DNA of 64,000 nt from Streptomyces sp. WM6386 (GTDB taxonomy: Bacteria > Actinomycetota > Actinomycetes > Streptomycetales > Streptomycetaceae): NCBI RefSeq assembly GCF_000972385.1, contig NZ_JXTE01000040.1, positions 1 to 64,000 of the forward strand, written 5' to 3'. How positions within the stretch are numbered: position 1 is the stretch's first letter; the number at the start of each line of letters is the position of its first letter. Below the pieces are notes generated by a model. That model saw only the letters and a program-made list of their open reading frames with translations, was not told the DNA's origin and did not search any database. Made by a program: the position numbers and the translations under genes. This document shows, piece by piece, positions 42,366 to 50,979 of this stretch.

Positions 42366-42438
42366 CGATGACTTTCTTGGCCTCGGCCACGGCCACGCCA
42401 ACGCGTTGGTGGCGCACACCCTGGCCGAGGGCAAGTAG
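42366..42438 (+). other. Possible coding remnant after the beta-galactosidase gene
   Basis: One frame reads GLGHGHANALVAHTLAEGK followed by TAG, which looks like the C-terminal end of some protein, but no start or upstream part remains. The rest of 42439-42587 holds only the upstream region of the first Stealth gene. I could not identify the parent gene. Confidence 0.25.
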
Positions 42439-42587
42439 CCCCTTTACCACGCCCGGCTGTGGATCCGGCGATCTGGAACCACTTGGTCCGTTAATTCCCG
42501 GAGAACTCTTCTACAACCTTCCGTCACATACGTCTGTCTGCCTTACGCAGAGATGTTCGACAGGTTCATGGAAGAGGAGCTCAGAAC

Positions 42588-44285
42588 GTGACCGTGCGTT
42601 CCTTTGCCCGGCGGATGCGCCCGCGAGTCGAGCGGAAGGCCGCCGAGAGCGTGTGGCAGCTGCGTACCATGCGGCGCCGCCGTCGGGCCGCGGTCACGGA
42701 TCCGGTCCTCCGACCGGTGGCGGTGCGTGGCCAGCAGCTCTACGGCCGGGTCGTGACGCGGTTCAGCGCCGCCGAGGCGGCCGCCGCCAACCTCGGCCTG
42801 GTCGTCGCCGCGCTGGAGCAGGAAGGGATCCCGTACTTCCTGGTGCCGGCCGCCCGCACCCGGCACACCGTCGGCGTGAACGTCGTCGACCGGGAGCGTC
42901 TGCTCACCGCCCTGGAGGCGCAGAACGAGGGCAAGGCGGTCTTCATCGGCCGCCCGATGCCCGGCGGAAAGCTCAAGCACCCCGCGCTGTTCATGGACGG
43001 CGCGCTGCCTGCCGGGCTGCGGACCGCCCCCATCCTGAGGGTCGGGGAGAACCACCTCGGCCCCTCGGGCCAGCTGCTCGCCGGTCCCGAGCTCGCCTGC
43101 GACATCGAGTTCTGGGAGGACGGCGCCGAGCTCCTCGCCTCCGCCGACGGCCCCCGGCGCCTGGCCAAGGTGCAGCCGCAGGCGTCCGAGGACATCTTCG
43201 CCGACTCCCTCGTCGCACCCCGGAACAACGGCATCACCGACGTCCTCCCGGCCTCCGAGCAGCGGCCCGCCACCGTCCGGGTCGGCGACCGCGAGCTGCC
43301 GAGCTTCGTCCCGCTCACCCTGCCGACCGTCGACGACGTGACCTTCCCCGTCGACGTCGTCTACACCTGGGTCGACGGCGAGGAGCCCGAGATGCGGGCC
43401 AAGCGGGCCCGCCACCAGGACCGCGGCACCGCCGAGATCCTGGACAAGGAGACCAACGCCTCCCGCTACACCAGCCATGACGAGCTGAAGTACTCGCTGC
43501 GCTCGCTCGCGATGTACGCCGACTTCGTCCGGCACATCTACATCGTGACCGACGGCCAGAAGCCGCACTGGCTCGACGACACGGCCCCCGGGATCACGGT
43601 CGTCGACCACCGCGACATCTTCCCCGAGGACGTCCTGCCGGTCTTCAACTCGCACGCGATCGAGACCCGGCTGCACCACATCCCGGGCCTGTCGGACCAC
43701 TACCTCTACTTCAACGACGACGTGTTCGTCGGCCGCCGGGTCACCCCGGAGCACTTCTTCCACGGCAGCGGCCTGATGAAGATCCCGGTGTCCCCGCTCA
43801 AGATCGGCGTCGGCAAGCCGCACGCCGAGGAGACGGCCACCAACTCCGCCAGCAAGAACGTCCGCCGGCTCCTGCTGGAGAGGTTCGGGCGGATGACGAC
43901 GAACAACTTCATGCACACCCCGCTGCCCCAGCAGCGCCGCACCCACCAGGTGCTCGAGGAGCTCTTCCCGGAGGACATCCGCCGCACCACGGCCTCCCGC
44001 TTCCGCTCCCCGCAGGACATCGCGGTGACGGCCCCGCTGCTCTACCAGTACGCCCTGATGACCGGCCACGGCCTGCCGGGCAAGTACAGCTTCCGGTACG
44101 TCAACATCAGCCGCCCGGACGCCGACCGACGCCTGGCCGACCTGCGCCGCAACCGCCGCTTCGACTTCTTCTGCCTCAACGACGTCGACGTACCGCCCGA
44201 GGAACGGGAGCAGGTGAGCGTCCGGATGAGCGAGTTCCTGGAGGACTACTTCCCCTTCTCCAGCCCGTACGAGAAGCAGAGCTGA
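42588..44285 (+). CDS. Stealth-family sugar-phosphate transferase 1
   Basis: This 565-residue Stealth protein (hexose-1-phosphate/capsule-polysaccharide phosphotransferase family) has CR1 PVDVVYTWVDG (about residue 256). CR2 is at about 290-385 (ASRYTSHDELKYSLRSLAMY...GITVVDHRDIFPEDVLPVFNS, SDHYLYFNDDVFVG). CR3 is near 440 (RTHQVLEELFPEDIRRTTASRFRSPQDI) and CR4 near 525 (FFCLNDVD). All four regions are intact. An N-terminal extension of about 250 residues precedes CR1. Such enzymes link sugars by phosphodiester bonds in capsules or wall polymers. GTG 42588 follows GAGGAG. A close paralogue follows. Confidence 0.93.
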   Translation: MTVRSFARRMRPRVERKAAESVWQLRTMRRRRRAAVTDPVLRPVAVRGQQLYGRVVTRFSAAEAAAANLGLVVAALEQEGIPYFLVPAARTRHTVGVNVVDRERLLTALEAQNEGKAVFIGRPMPGGKLKHPALFMDGALPAGLRTAPILRVGENHLGPSGQLLAGPELACDIEFWEDGAELLASADGPRRLAKVQPQASEDIFADSLVAPRNNGITDVLPASEQRPATVRVGDRELPSFVPLTLPTVDDVTFPVDVVYTWVDGEEPEMRAKRARHQDRGTAEILDKETNASRYTSHDELKYSLRSLAMYADFVRHIYIVTDGQKPHWLDDTAPGITVVDHRDIFPEDVLPVFNSHAIETRLHHIPGLSDHYLYFNDDVFVGRRVTPEHFFHGSGLMKIPVSPLKIGVGKPHAEETATNSASKNVRRLLLERFGRMTTNNFMHTPLPQQRRTHQVLEELFPEDIRRTTASRFRSPQDIAVTAPLLYQYALMTGHGLPGKYSFRYVNISRPDADRRLADLRRNRRFDFFCLNDVDVPPEEREQVSVRMSEFLEDYFPFSSPYEKQS

Positions 44286-44304
44286 CAGGGCCGGGGGGTA
44301 GGAC

Positions 44305-46095
44305 ATGGGGGGCATGGACATCCGTGACCGCTTCGGAATGCCGGGGGGCATCCGAACGGTCCGGGACTTTCTCGTACGCCTGAGGCTCTGGCTCGCGGCC
44401 CGGCTCTGGGCGCTGCGCACGGCCCGGACCCGCCGGCGCCTGCGGGCCGCCGTCCCCGGGCTGCGCCGGGTCACCATCGGAGCGACGCGGCTGTACGGCC
44501 GTACCGTCGCCGGATACACCGCCGCGGACGCCGTCGAGGCCGACCTCGAACGGGTCTGCACGCTGCTCGACGGGCTCGGCATCCCGTACTTCCTGATCCC
44601 CGCCGACCACGGACAGGGGGTGCCGCGCCAGGTCATCGGTGTGGCGGAGACGTACCGCGACACGATCCTCGCGCGGGCCGCCCAGCGCTTTGCCTCCGGT
44701 GTGGGGTACGTCGGGGCCGTAGGACCCGACGGCAGCGTGACCGCCGCGGCGCTGTGGGCCGACGGGAAGCTGCCGCGGGCGCTCCGGCGGGCCGGGGTGC
44801 TCCGCACCGGCGTGGTGCGCCTGGGCCCCGAGGGCCAGGTCCTCACCGGTCTCGAAACGGGCTGTGACCTCGAGTTCTGGCGGCACGGCCGCGACCTCGG
44901 CACGGACCCCTCCTGGCTCACCGTGCCCGGCAGCCGGATGCCGGAGGTCTTCGGCCCGGCACTGGTCGCCCCGCGCCACAACCCGGTGTCGGAGGTGCTC
45001 CCGGTGACGGCGCAGCGCCCCGCCGTGGTCGCGGGCCGCCATCGCGGCGTGCCCACGTTCGCCCCGTTCGCCGAGCCCGGCATCGACGAGGTGCGCTTCC
45101 CCGTCGACGCCGTCTACACCTGGGTCGACGGCGACGACCCGGCGATGGCGGCCAAGCGCCGCGCCCACCAGGCGCTCTCCCACAACACCATCGCCCCGCG
45201 CGAGACCGGCGCCTCCCGCTACACCAGCCACGACGAGCTGAGGTACGCCCTGCGCTCACTGGAGATGTACGCCGGTTTCGTCCGGCACGTCTATCTGGTG
45301 ACCGACTCCCAGATTCCCGACTGGCTGGACCCGCGGGCGGAAGGCCTGACCGTGATCGACCACCGGGACATCCTCCCGGCGGACGCGCTCCCCGTCTTCA
45401 ACTCCCACGCGATAGAGAGCCGGCTGCACCACATCCCGGGCCTGTCGGAGCACTACCTCTACTTCAACGACGACGTCTTCATCAACCGCCCGGTAGGGGC
45501 CGAGCACTTCTTCCACGGCAACGGCATCGCCCGCATCCCCCTCTCCCCGCTGAAACTGGGCATAGGCGCCCCGCACCCCCTGGAACCGGCCCCGAACTCC
45601 GCGGGCAAGAACGCCCGCGAGGTCATCAGCCGCTTCCACGGCAGACACATCACCCACAAGTCCCTGCACACCCCCCACCCCCAACTGCTGTCGGTGATGC
45701 GGGAGATGGAGAGGCTGGGCATCGAGGAGCTGGACCGCACCTCGTACTCCCGCTTCCGCTCGACGTCCGACGTGGCTCCGGCATCGACCCTCCACCACCA
45801 CTGGGCGATGGCGACCGCCCGCGCCGTCCCGGCCGACTACCGCTTCCGCTACGTCCAGCTGGGCACCCCGGACATGCGCCGCCGCCTGTCCCGCCTGGCG
45901 GCCGGCGAGGACGTCGACTTCTTCTGCCTCAACGACGTGGACACGCCCCCCGAGGCCAGATCGGCGGCCCAGGCGGCCATCAGCATCTTCCTGCAACGCA
46001 AGTACCCCTTCCCGAGCCGCTACGAAGCAACGCCCCGACCCCCCGGCCACCCCGCCCTCCACAGAACGGCCCAGCCCGCCGGCGAGGCCCTCTGA
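44305..46095 (+). CDS. Stealth-family sugar-phosphate transferase 2
   Basis: The 596-residue paralogue of the preceding gene has CR1 PVDAVYTWVDGDDP, CR2 ASRYTSHDELRYALRSLEMY then FNSHAIESRLHHIPGLSEHY and LYFNDDVFIN, and CR3 ELDRTSYSRFRSTSDVAPAS. CR4 is FFCLNDVDTPPEARS. The N-terminal extension is homologous to that of the first protein (TRLYGRTVAGYTAADAVEADLERVC). A short Pro-rich tail is added. The two genes are 19 bp apart, a tandem duplication with divergence; they may add different sugar-phosphates or work together. An inner ATG at 44314 is possible. A strong terminator follows. Confidence 0.92.
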   Translation: MGGMDIRDRFGMPGGIRTVRDFLVRLRLWLAARLWALRTARTRRRLRAAVPGLRRVTIGATRLYGRTVAGYTAADAVEADLERVCTLLDGLGIPYFLIPADHGQGVPRQVIGVAETYRDTILARAAQRFASGVGYVGAVGPDGSVTAAALWADGKLPRALRRAGVLRTGVVRLGPEGQVLTGLETGCDLEFWRHGRDLGTDPSWLTVPGSRMPEVFGPALVAPRHNPVSEVLPVTAQRPAVVAGRHRGVPTFAPFAEPGIDEVRFPVDAVYTWVDGDDPAMAAKRRAHQALSHNTIAPRETGASRYTSHDELRYALRSLEMYAGFVRHVYLVTDSQIPDWLDPRAEGLTVIDHRDILPADALPVFNSHAIESRLHHIPGLSEHYLYFNDDVFINRPVGAEHFFHGNGIARIPLSPLKLGIGAPHPLEPAPNSAGKNAREVISRFHGRHITHKSLHTPHPQLLSVMREMERLGIEELDRTSYSRFRSTSDVAPASTLHHHWAMATARAVPADYRFRYVQLGTPDMRRRLSRLAAGEDVDFFCLNDVDTPPEARSAAQAAISIFLQRKYPFPSRYEATPRPPGHPALHRTAQPAGEAL

Positions 46096-46108
46096 CCCGG
46101 CCAACGAC

Positions 46109-46138
46109 GAAGGGCCCCACCTCGCGGTGGGGCCCTTC
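46109..46138. terminator. Terminator between the Stealth operon and the tRNA-Ser fragment
   Basis: GAAGGGCCCCACC and GGTGGGGCCCTTC form a perfect 13-bp stem with loop TCGC, 14 bp after the Stealth 2 stop. It would also be the natural terminator of a minus-strand tRNA-Ser gene whose 3' half begins at 46163. Confidence 0.85.
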
Positions 46139-46162
46139 GACATCGTGCCCGGTGAGGCACTG

Positions 46163-46215
46163 GCGGAGGATACGAGATGCGAACTCGTGAGGGGTTGCCC
46201 CCAACACGCTTTCCA
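46163..46215 (-). repeat. tRNA-Ser(GGA) 3' half, left copy (att-like)
   Basis: On the minus strand this 53-bp segment runs from TGGAAAGCG (anticodon loop) through the variable arm and T arm to ATCCTCCGC (acceptor end and discriminator G). It is identical to 61597-61649 except at 46179. There the T loop reads TTCGCAT, so the universally conserved A58 is replaced by C. No 5' half lies to the right, so it is not a functional tRNA. It fits an old attL site left by integration into tRNA-Ser(GGA). Confidence 0.85.
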
Positions 46216-46361
46216 CATGCTCGTCTGCCTGCCGCGTCCACGCACCTGCCGGCCCGGCCCCGAGACGAGCCCCAGCGCTCGCCCCCACGGCATCTCACCA
46301 CGCGGGCGCCACGCTGATCCGGCCGTGTGACGGTCCTCGCCCGGCACACGGCCTGTGCGGG

Positions 46362-47138
46362 TCAGACGCCCACCGGCCCCCGACCCATCCGGCGCCCTGC
46401 GGTAACGGCAGCTCCGGCCAGCGCGGCGGCGACGGCCGTCCTGCGGACCGCGGTGCGCCGCCGCCCGTGCCAGCCGCCGTGCACCGCGCCCTCTCCGGGA
46501 GCGGGCACGTGCAGCGCTCCGTGCGTGTCCGGGGCCTCTTCGTCGTGGTCGAGGTGGCTCTTGTCCGTCTGCCGCGCCATCAGCCGTTCCGCGCGTCCCG
46601 GTGCCTTGCGTGCCTGGCGCACCAGTGCGCGGCCCGCGGGGCCGACCACCACTTCACGTCGGGGGTGGCGGGTGAGGTCCACGACGGCCTTGGCGACCCC
46701 GCTCGGGACTGTAGACGGGCGGCATGGCGACCACCTTGTGCCCGGTGTAGTTGGCCGCCTGCTCGAAGTGGGGGGTGTCGATGGTCGCGGGCATCACGGT
46801 GCACACGTGCACGCCCTTCATCCCCTCCACCCGTAGCCTGCTGCCGCAGGCTCGAACCGAGCCCTTGGACGGCGTGCTTGGACCTCGATCCGGCCGAACT
46901 CCGCCACCGCCCGCCGGGCAAGGTCCTCGACCGCTGCGGCGTCCGTCGTGTCCGTCGGTACGACCAGCGTCCGCGCCCCGCGATGCTTCTCGCACTCCCG
47001 GGCCGCCGCCTCCAGCGCCTCCTCGCGGCGCGAGGCCAGCACCACGGCACAGCCCTTGCGGGCGAACGTCTCGGCCGTGGCCCGTCCGATCCCGCTGGAC
47101 GCGCCGGTCACCACCACCACCTGGTTCCTCAGTCCCAT
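46362..47138 (-). pseudogene. SDR oxidoreductase pseudogene
   Basis: ATG 47138 (AGGAGG 6 nt upstream) opens a classical SDR: VVVVTGASSGIGRATAETFARKG, continuing to RRAVAEFGRIEV. Then about 80-90 residues containing NNAG and the Ser-Tyr-Lys active site are missing. The sequence resumes in another frame at VCTVMPATIDTPHFEQAANY, then VVAMPPVYSPER. A second shift, one extra G near 46705, leads to VAKAVVDLTRHPRREVVVGPAGRALV and the family's usual C-terminus to 46362. Internal deletion plus frameshift make it non-functional. Confidence 0.85.
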
Positions 47139-47301
47139 TCCGTACCTCCTCGGCTCGGCCCTGCCGACCCGACCTGTCGTCCGGATCCGTCGGCGGACGG
47201 GTACCCGAAACCGCCGAGTCACCTCTGCCGCCACGCGGACACGAGCCGGTCGACGACCTGCCGGTACCGAGAAGACTGACGACACCACCGTCGCGAAGTC
47301 C

Positions 47302-48328
47302 TTACGCCCCCTCGGGTGCGTGGCCGTTCCGGAGCATGCGCAGCACGGCCCGTTCGGCGGGTCCCTGGGTCGCGGGAACGCCGTACGCGCCCTCGTCGCC
47401 GAGATGGGGCAGCGCGGCTGCGACCGTCACGCCCTCCTCGTACAACTCGATCACCCGCGGGTTGATGTAGGAGGCCCGGCAGACGGCCGGTGTGTTGCCG
47501 AGATAGCCGGACACCTCGCGCACCGCCCGGACGATGGCACGGCGCCGGGCGGTCTCGCTGCGTGCGACGGGCTGGGAGACGGCCAGCGCGACGGCGGCCA
47601 GGACGGTGGCGTGCCAGGTGCGGAAGTCCTTGGCGGTGATGTCGAGACCGGTCAGTTCCTTGAGGTACGCGTTGACGTCATGACCGCTCACGTCGTGCCA
47701 GGCTCGCCGCTCCCAGTAGGCGTTCCCCGCCGCCCCGGCGCCGCAGCAACGCGGTGAGGCTGCGGCAGGCCGCGGGGTCCGCGACGGTCTGGACGATCTC
47801 CTTGCCGTGCTTGCCGGTGTAGGCGAACAGGATCGCGCCGGCCTGGCAACGGGAGTGCTCCCGCAGCAGCGTGGTGAGGCCGTAGCTGTTGTTCAGTTCG
47901 GTGTAGCGGTCGCTGCCGATGCGGAAGAAGCCGAGGTCGAGCAGGCGCACGGCGGTGGCGAGGACCCTCTGCCGGGTCAGTCCGCGGTCGTGCAGATGCC
48001 CCTCGACGGCCTCCCGTACCGCGGGCAGGGACTCGGCCACATCCAGCACGTGCTCGTGCTTGGCCTGCTCCTGCTCGGCACGGAACTGAGGGTGGTACAG
48101 GTACTGGCGGCGTCCGGAGGCGTCGGTGCCGACGGCCTGGAGATGCCCGTTGGACCGGGTGCAGATCCACACGTCCCGCCAGGCCGGCGGTATGACCAGC
48201 TCCCGGATCCGGGCCAGCTCGCCGGGATCGCGCAGCGGCTCACCGCGGGCGTCGACGTAACGGAAGCCGCGTCCGTGGCGCAGGCGGCGGTACCCGGGGT
48301 CGGTGGGACGGCTGTGGTGAAGACGCAC
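47302..48328 (-). pseudogene. DNA topoisomerase IB with a frameshift
   Basis: GTG 48328 (AAGGAGG 5 nt upstream) starts a poxvirus-type topoisomerase IB: GRGFRYVDARGEPL, VIPPAWRDVWICTRSNGHLQAVGTDASGRRQYLYHPQFRAEQEQAKHE, RIGSDRYTELNNSYGLTTL. At the C-run 47725-47728 one extra base shifts the frame; the other frame continues NAYWERRAWHDVSGHDVNAYLKELTGL and WHATVLAA. The catalytic Tyr is retained in ASYINPRVIELY before the stop at 47302. Removing one base would restore a full-length protein of about 340 residues, so sequencing error must be excluded. Confidence 0.85.
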
Positions 48329-48550
48329 TCCAACCTCCTTGGGCGCACCTGCCGCGAGGAAGGTCCCGGCTCGTACGGTGCAGGGCCTGCCGTCCGGTGC
48401 TCAGCCGGCGCACGCATCTCTTTTCTCCTACCCCGTATCCCGGCTTCCGAGGGAAGCCGGCCCCGAAACCCGCCGACGGATGGGGCCGTGGGCCCGGGTA
48501 CTCGGGGAGCCTTGCGCACCGCGCTCCGACGAATGTGAGGAGATGCACCG

Positions 48551-48870
48551 ATGAGCGAACAGACGCCTTCCGCGGAAGAGCCGGACCGGTACGCGAGCCA
48601 GGCACGGCAGCGGGTCCTGCCGGGCACGGCGAGTGCTGCCGAGGGCTACCCGTCACAGAGCGGAACGGCCCAGGGCGGAACGGCCCAGGGCGGAACGGGA
48701 CAGGGCGACCCCCTTGCCGGTGTCGAGAAGTCCGCGCGGGCCGCACAGGGTGGCGAAGGGCCCGGGCCGGTCACGCGGGAGCATGTGCGGGAGTTGCTCG
48801 AAGCCCGTGACGACGGGCGGACCCTCGTCGTTCTGGAGGGCCGGGCCCAAGTCGTGCCCGCCGACGATCT
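48551..48870 (+). pseudogene. 3'-truncated gene, fused to the antisense of a DUF2795 gene
   Basis: ATG 48551 follows GAGGAG. The protein starts MSEQTPSAEEPDRYASQARQ, passes through a 15-bp repeat (GTAQG units) and reaches a conserved-looking block: GPVTREHVRELLEARDDGRTLVVLEGRAQVVPADDL. I remember this block from small streptomycete proteins that continue for about 50 more residues. Here homology stops at about 48870, where the frame runs into the reverse strand of the convergent DUF2795 gene and stays open to 50476 by chance. A deletion joining the 3' ends of two convergent genes explains it. Confidence 0.65.
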
Positions 48871-49240
48871 CGGTCACATTCGCGTAGGAGCCGCTGTCCG
48901 GCAGGTTCCGCGCCGCCTCCAGCACGGGATCGGGCGCGTGGTGCGCCGCCAGGACGTCCAGTACGGTCCGCCGGTCGGCCGGGAAGGCCGTGCGGTCCAG
49001 GTGACGTGCCAACTCCCGCCGCAGGGCGTCCACTTCCGTCTCGGCCCGAGCGCGGTCACGCTCCTCGCCGGGCGGCGGTACCGGTCCGCTCGCGTCGACG
49101 CGCAGGTCGTCGTCGGCGGGCGGCTCGGGATCGTTGCCCTCCTCCGCGTGAGTGGGCCGGTCGGACCGCAGGAGGCCCTCCAGCTCGTGCTTCATCGCGT
49201 CGTCCTTGCGCGGGCTGACCGGGTTGCTGCCTCCCTCCAT
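48653..49240 (-). CDS. DUF2795-type protein with replaced C-terminus
   Basis: ATG 49240 has GGAGG 8 nt upstream. The protein (195 residues to the present stop) contains the conserved LDDALxHELxGLLR-like start (KDDAMKHELEGLLRSDRPTHAEEG) and the DUF2795 core (ELARHLDRTAFPADRRTVLDVLAAHHAPDPVLEAARNLPDSGSYANVTEIV). From about 48868 it reads the antisense of the truncated plus-strand gene and ends in an unnatural RSALG repeat. The original C-terminal end, normally close after NVTEIV, is probably lost, but most of the domain is intact. Function is unknown. Confidence 0.65.
   Translation of the reverse strand: MEGGSNPVSPRKDDAMKHELEGLLRSDRPTHAEEGNDPEPPADDDLRVDASGPVPPPGEERDRARAETEVDALRRELARHLDRTAFPADRRTVLDVLAAHHAPDPVLEAARNLPDSGSYANVTEIVGGHDLGPALQNDEGPPVVTGFEQLPHMLPRDRPGPFATLCGPRGLLDTGKGVALSRSALGRSALGRSAL
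48661..48705. repeat. 15-bp tandem repeat, three copies
   Basis: CGGAACGGCCCAGGG is repeated three times, the last copy with one change. It encodes GTAQG units in the plus-strand remnant and RSALG in the overlapping minus-strand frame. Confidence 0.85.
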
Positions 49241-49300
49241 TTCGAACACCTCCGTTTTGTCCGAGGGGCCGTCGCTACCGTCACCGTCCGTCTGCTGTCG

Positions 49301-50485
49301 TCATCCCGCGGTGGGCTCGTACGTCCAGCGCAGCAAGGCGCCAAGACCGCCGACCGGGATGTCGGCGTCTTCCCCCGACGTCTCGGAACCGTCCGAACCA
49401 TCCGAGGTCTCCAGGGGATCCGTGGCAGGGATGACCAGGACGTCGGCGGCCGTGACGGCGGCCGAACGCAGCAGCGCGTCGTCCGCGCGTACGGAGACGG
49501 GATCGCTCTCGCCCAGGGTCTGCGCGTCGGTCTGGCGCACCGCGACCTGGTCGGGCTGCGCGCCCACCCACGTCTCGCGGCCCAGGTCGGACCCGCCGGG
49601 CCGGACCAGCAGCGTCTCGATGCGGTGCTCGCGTGCCGCCTCCACAACGGCCGGCACGCCCTCGACCGCGTCCGTCGGCCGGTCGGTGCTCACGCGTCCG
49701 GCGCGGAAGCGGTCCAGCGCCTCCTCGACGCGACGGCGGGTGTGCTGGTGCCGGGCGTGCTCGATGGCCTCTTCCAGGGCGGGAGAGGACGAGCCGGCGG
49801 CGCGGCCTCCGTGCTCGGTCTCCACCGTCACCGCGCGGACGGCGTCGGGGAGCCTCTCGTGCACCGCGGGCCGTTCCCGGGGATCGCCGACCAGCACCAC
49901 CAGCTCGGCGCCGCATTCCTCGTACGCCGCGCTCAGCGCTTCGGCGATCTCGCCTGCGTTGTGCTCCCAGGTGTTCTCCACCTTGAGCTGGAAGTGTCGC
50001 TCGGACCAGTCCGCCGAGGCCGTGCGGTGCATCGGGTGCTGCCGGCCTTCCACCCGCCCGGCGTCCCGCGGCCCGGCCGCCCCGCGCAGTTCGAAGTCCG
50101 CGCCGGTCCGGTCGATGTACGCCACGAGGCAGACGGGGTCCTGGCCGCACAGTTCCAGCAGCGGCGTCAGCCGGGGCAGTGGAGTCCAGGACGCGAGGTG
50201 TCGCTGCGGCGACCGTGCGAGACGGTGGCCGAGCACCACTTCGCCACCGGTGGCGAAGACCACCCGGCCCGCCGGGTCCTCGGACGGGCTCATGCCGATC
50301 AGGACGTCGTGGACCGCCCCCGCGGTCTCCGCGTCGGCCCCCTGCTCCTCCAGCGTCCGGCAGACGTCCCGTACGGACAGCTCGCGTCGCTTGGCGCCCG
50401 ACTCGTCGTTCTCGCCGGGGTCGAAGTAGACGGTGGCCCACGGGCCGGACCGGTCGAAGAGTGGTTCCAGGAATGACAGCTGCAC
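49301..50485 (-). CDS. baeRF2/Rv2629-like (Vms1-type release-factor fold) protein
   Basis: The 394-residue protein has an N-terminal segment LSFLEPLFDRSGPWATVYFDPGEND. An alpha/beta eRF1-like domain follows (DPVCLVAYIDRTGADFELRG...HFQLKVENTWEHNAGEIAEALSAAYEECGAELVVLVGDPRERPAVHERLP). The C-terminal L7Ae-like half ends RIETLLVRPGGSDLG...ADVLVIPATD. This matches the bacterial/archaeal eRF1 family 2, related to Rv2629 of mycobacteria and to Vms1/Ankzf1 peptidyl-tRNA hydrolases; a ribosome-related stress role is inferred only. GTG 50485 follows AGGAGG. It is intact, unlike its neighbours. Confidence 0.85.
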   Translation of the reverse strand: MQLSFLEPLFDRSGPWATVYFDPGENDESGAKRRELSVRDVCRTLEEQGADAETAGAVHDVLIGMSPSEDPAGRVVFATGGEVVLGHRLARSPQRHLASWTPLPRLTPLLELCGQDPVCLVAYIDRTGADFELRGAAGPRDAGRVEGRQHPMHRTASADWSERHFQLKVENTWEHNAGEIAEALSAAYEECGAELVVLVGDPRERPAVHERLPDAVRAVTVETEHGGRAAGSSSPALEEAIEHARHQHTRRRVEEALDRFRAGRVSTDRPTDAVEGVPAVVEAAREHRIETLLVRPGGSDLGRETWVGAQPDQVAVRQTDAQTLGESDPVSVRADDALLRSAAVTAADVLVIPATDPLETSDGSDGSETSGEDADIPVGGLGALLRWTYEPTAG

Positions 50486-50628
50486 GTTTCCTCCTCGTTC
50501 GTCCCAGCCGGTTCTCGGGCCGAGTGCCCGAACGGCGCCGAGGAACACCGGGGGGCTCCACGCATGCAGACTCCGGGTCTGGTCACTCAAGCGGACACGC
50601 GAGTGAACCGAAGAGCGAGGAGCGTCCC

Positions 50629-50815
50629 ATGAGCGGACAGACCTGGCGCCGGGCCTTGGTGACCGGCGGTGCCGGATTTCGTGGGATCCCATCCGTGCGG
50701 TCGGCTACTCGACGCCGGATGTGACGTCGTGCGCCTCGACAACCTGGCCACCGGTTCCCGGGGCAACGTGGCCGAACTCCAGCAGCCCGGCCGCTTCGAA
50801 ATCCGGGGAGGCCCG
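50629..50815 (+). pseudogene. NAD-dependent epimerase/dehydratase remnant
   Basis: ATG 50629 (GAGGAG upstream) starts MSGQTWRRALVTGGAGF, the Rossmann glycine motif of an extended SDR. One extra T at about 50685 shifts the frame. The other frame continues VGSHPCGRLLDAGCDVVRLD, then NLATGSRGNVAELQQPGRFEI, a normal epimerase N-terminus. After about 50815 similarity ends; the remaining ~250 residues are absent. Confidence 0.75.
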
Positions 50816-50905
50816 TCCCTCCTCCTCGGCCCGGAGCAGCTCTTTGGCCAGGGCATCCGTGCAGCGGGTCCGGTCGGGGGTTCCGAACGGTGCTGTACGC
50901 CGGTG

Positions 50906-50926
50906 AACGCAACCAGAACTGCAACC
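50906..50926. repeat. 21-bp repeat, copy 1
   Basis: AACGCAACCAGAACTGCAAC plus one C is identical to 61511-61531, where it lies 65 bp from the right tRNA-Ser fragment. Here it follows the epimerase remnant. It may be a leftover of an attachment-site region. The rest of 50816-50979 shows no gene. Confidence 0.7.
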
Positions 50927-50979
50927 ACGGAAGTGGAGCAGCGTGGGTGTGTCCGGACGCTGCCCTTCGCGCCTCCTCC

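Noticed and set aside
42543..45083. An 846-codon minus-strand open frame
   Set aside because: It is antisense to both Stealth genes, which carry all four conserved regions on the plus strand.
46163..46215. A complete tRNA-Ser gene at 46 kb
   Set aside because: Only the 3' half is present and A58 of the T loop is changed; no D arm or 5' acceptor strand follows.
48551..50476. A single 641-codon plus-strand gene
   Set aside because: Only the first ~107 codons look like a protein; the remainder is the antisense of the DUF2795 and baeRF2-type genes, open by high-GC chance.
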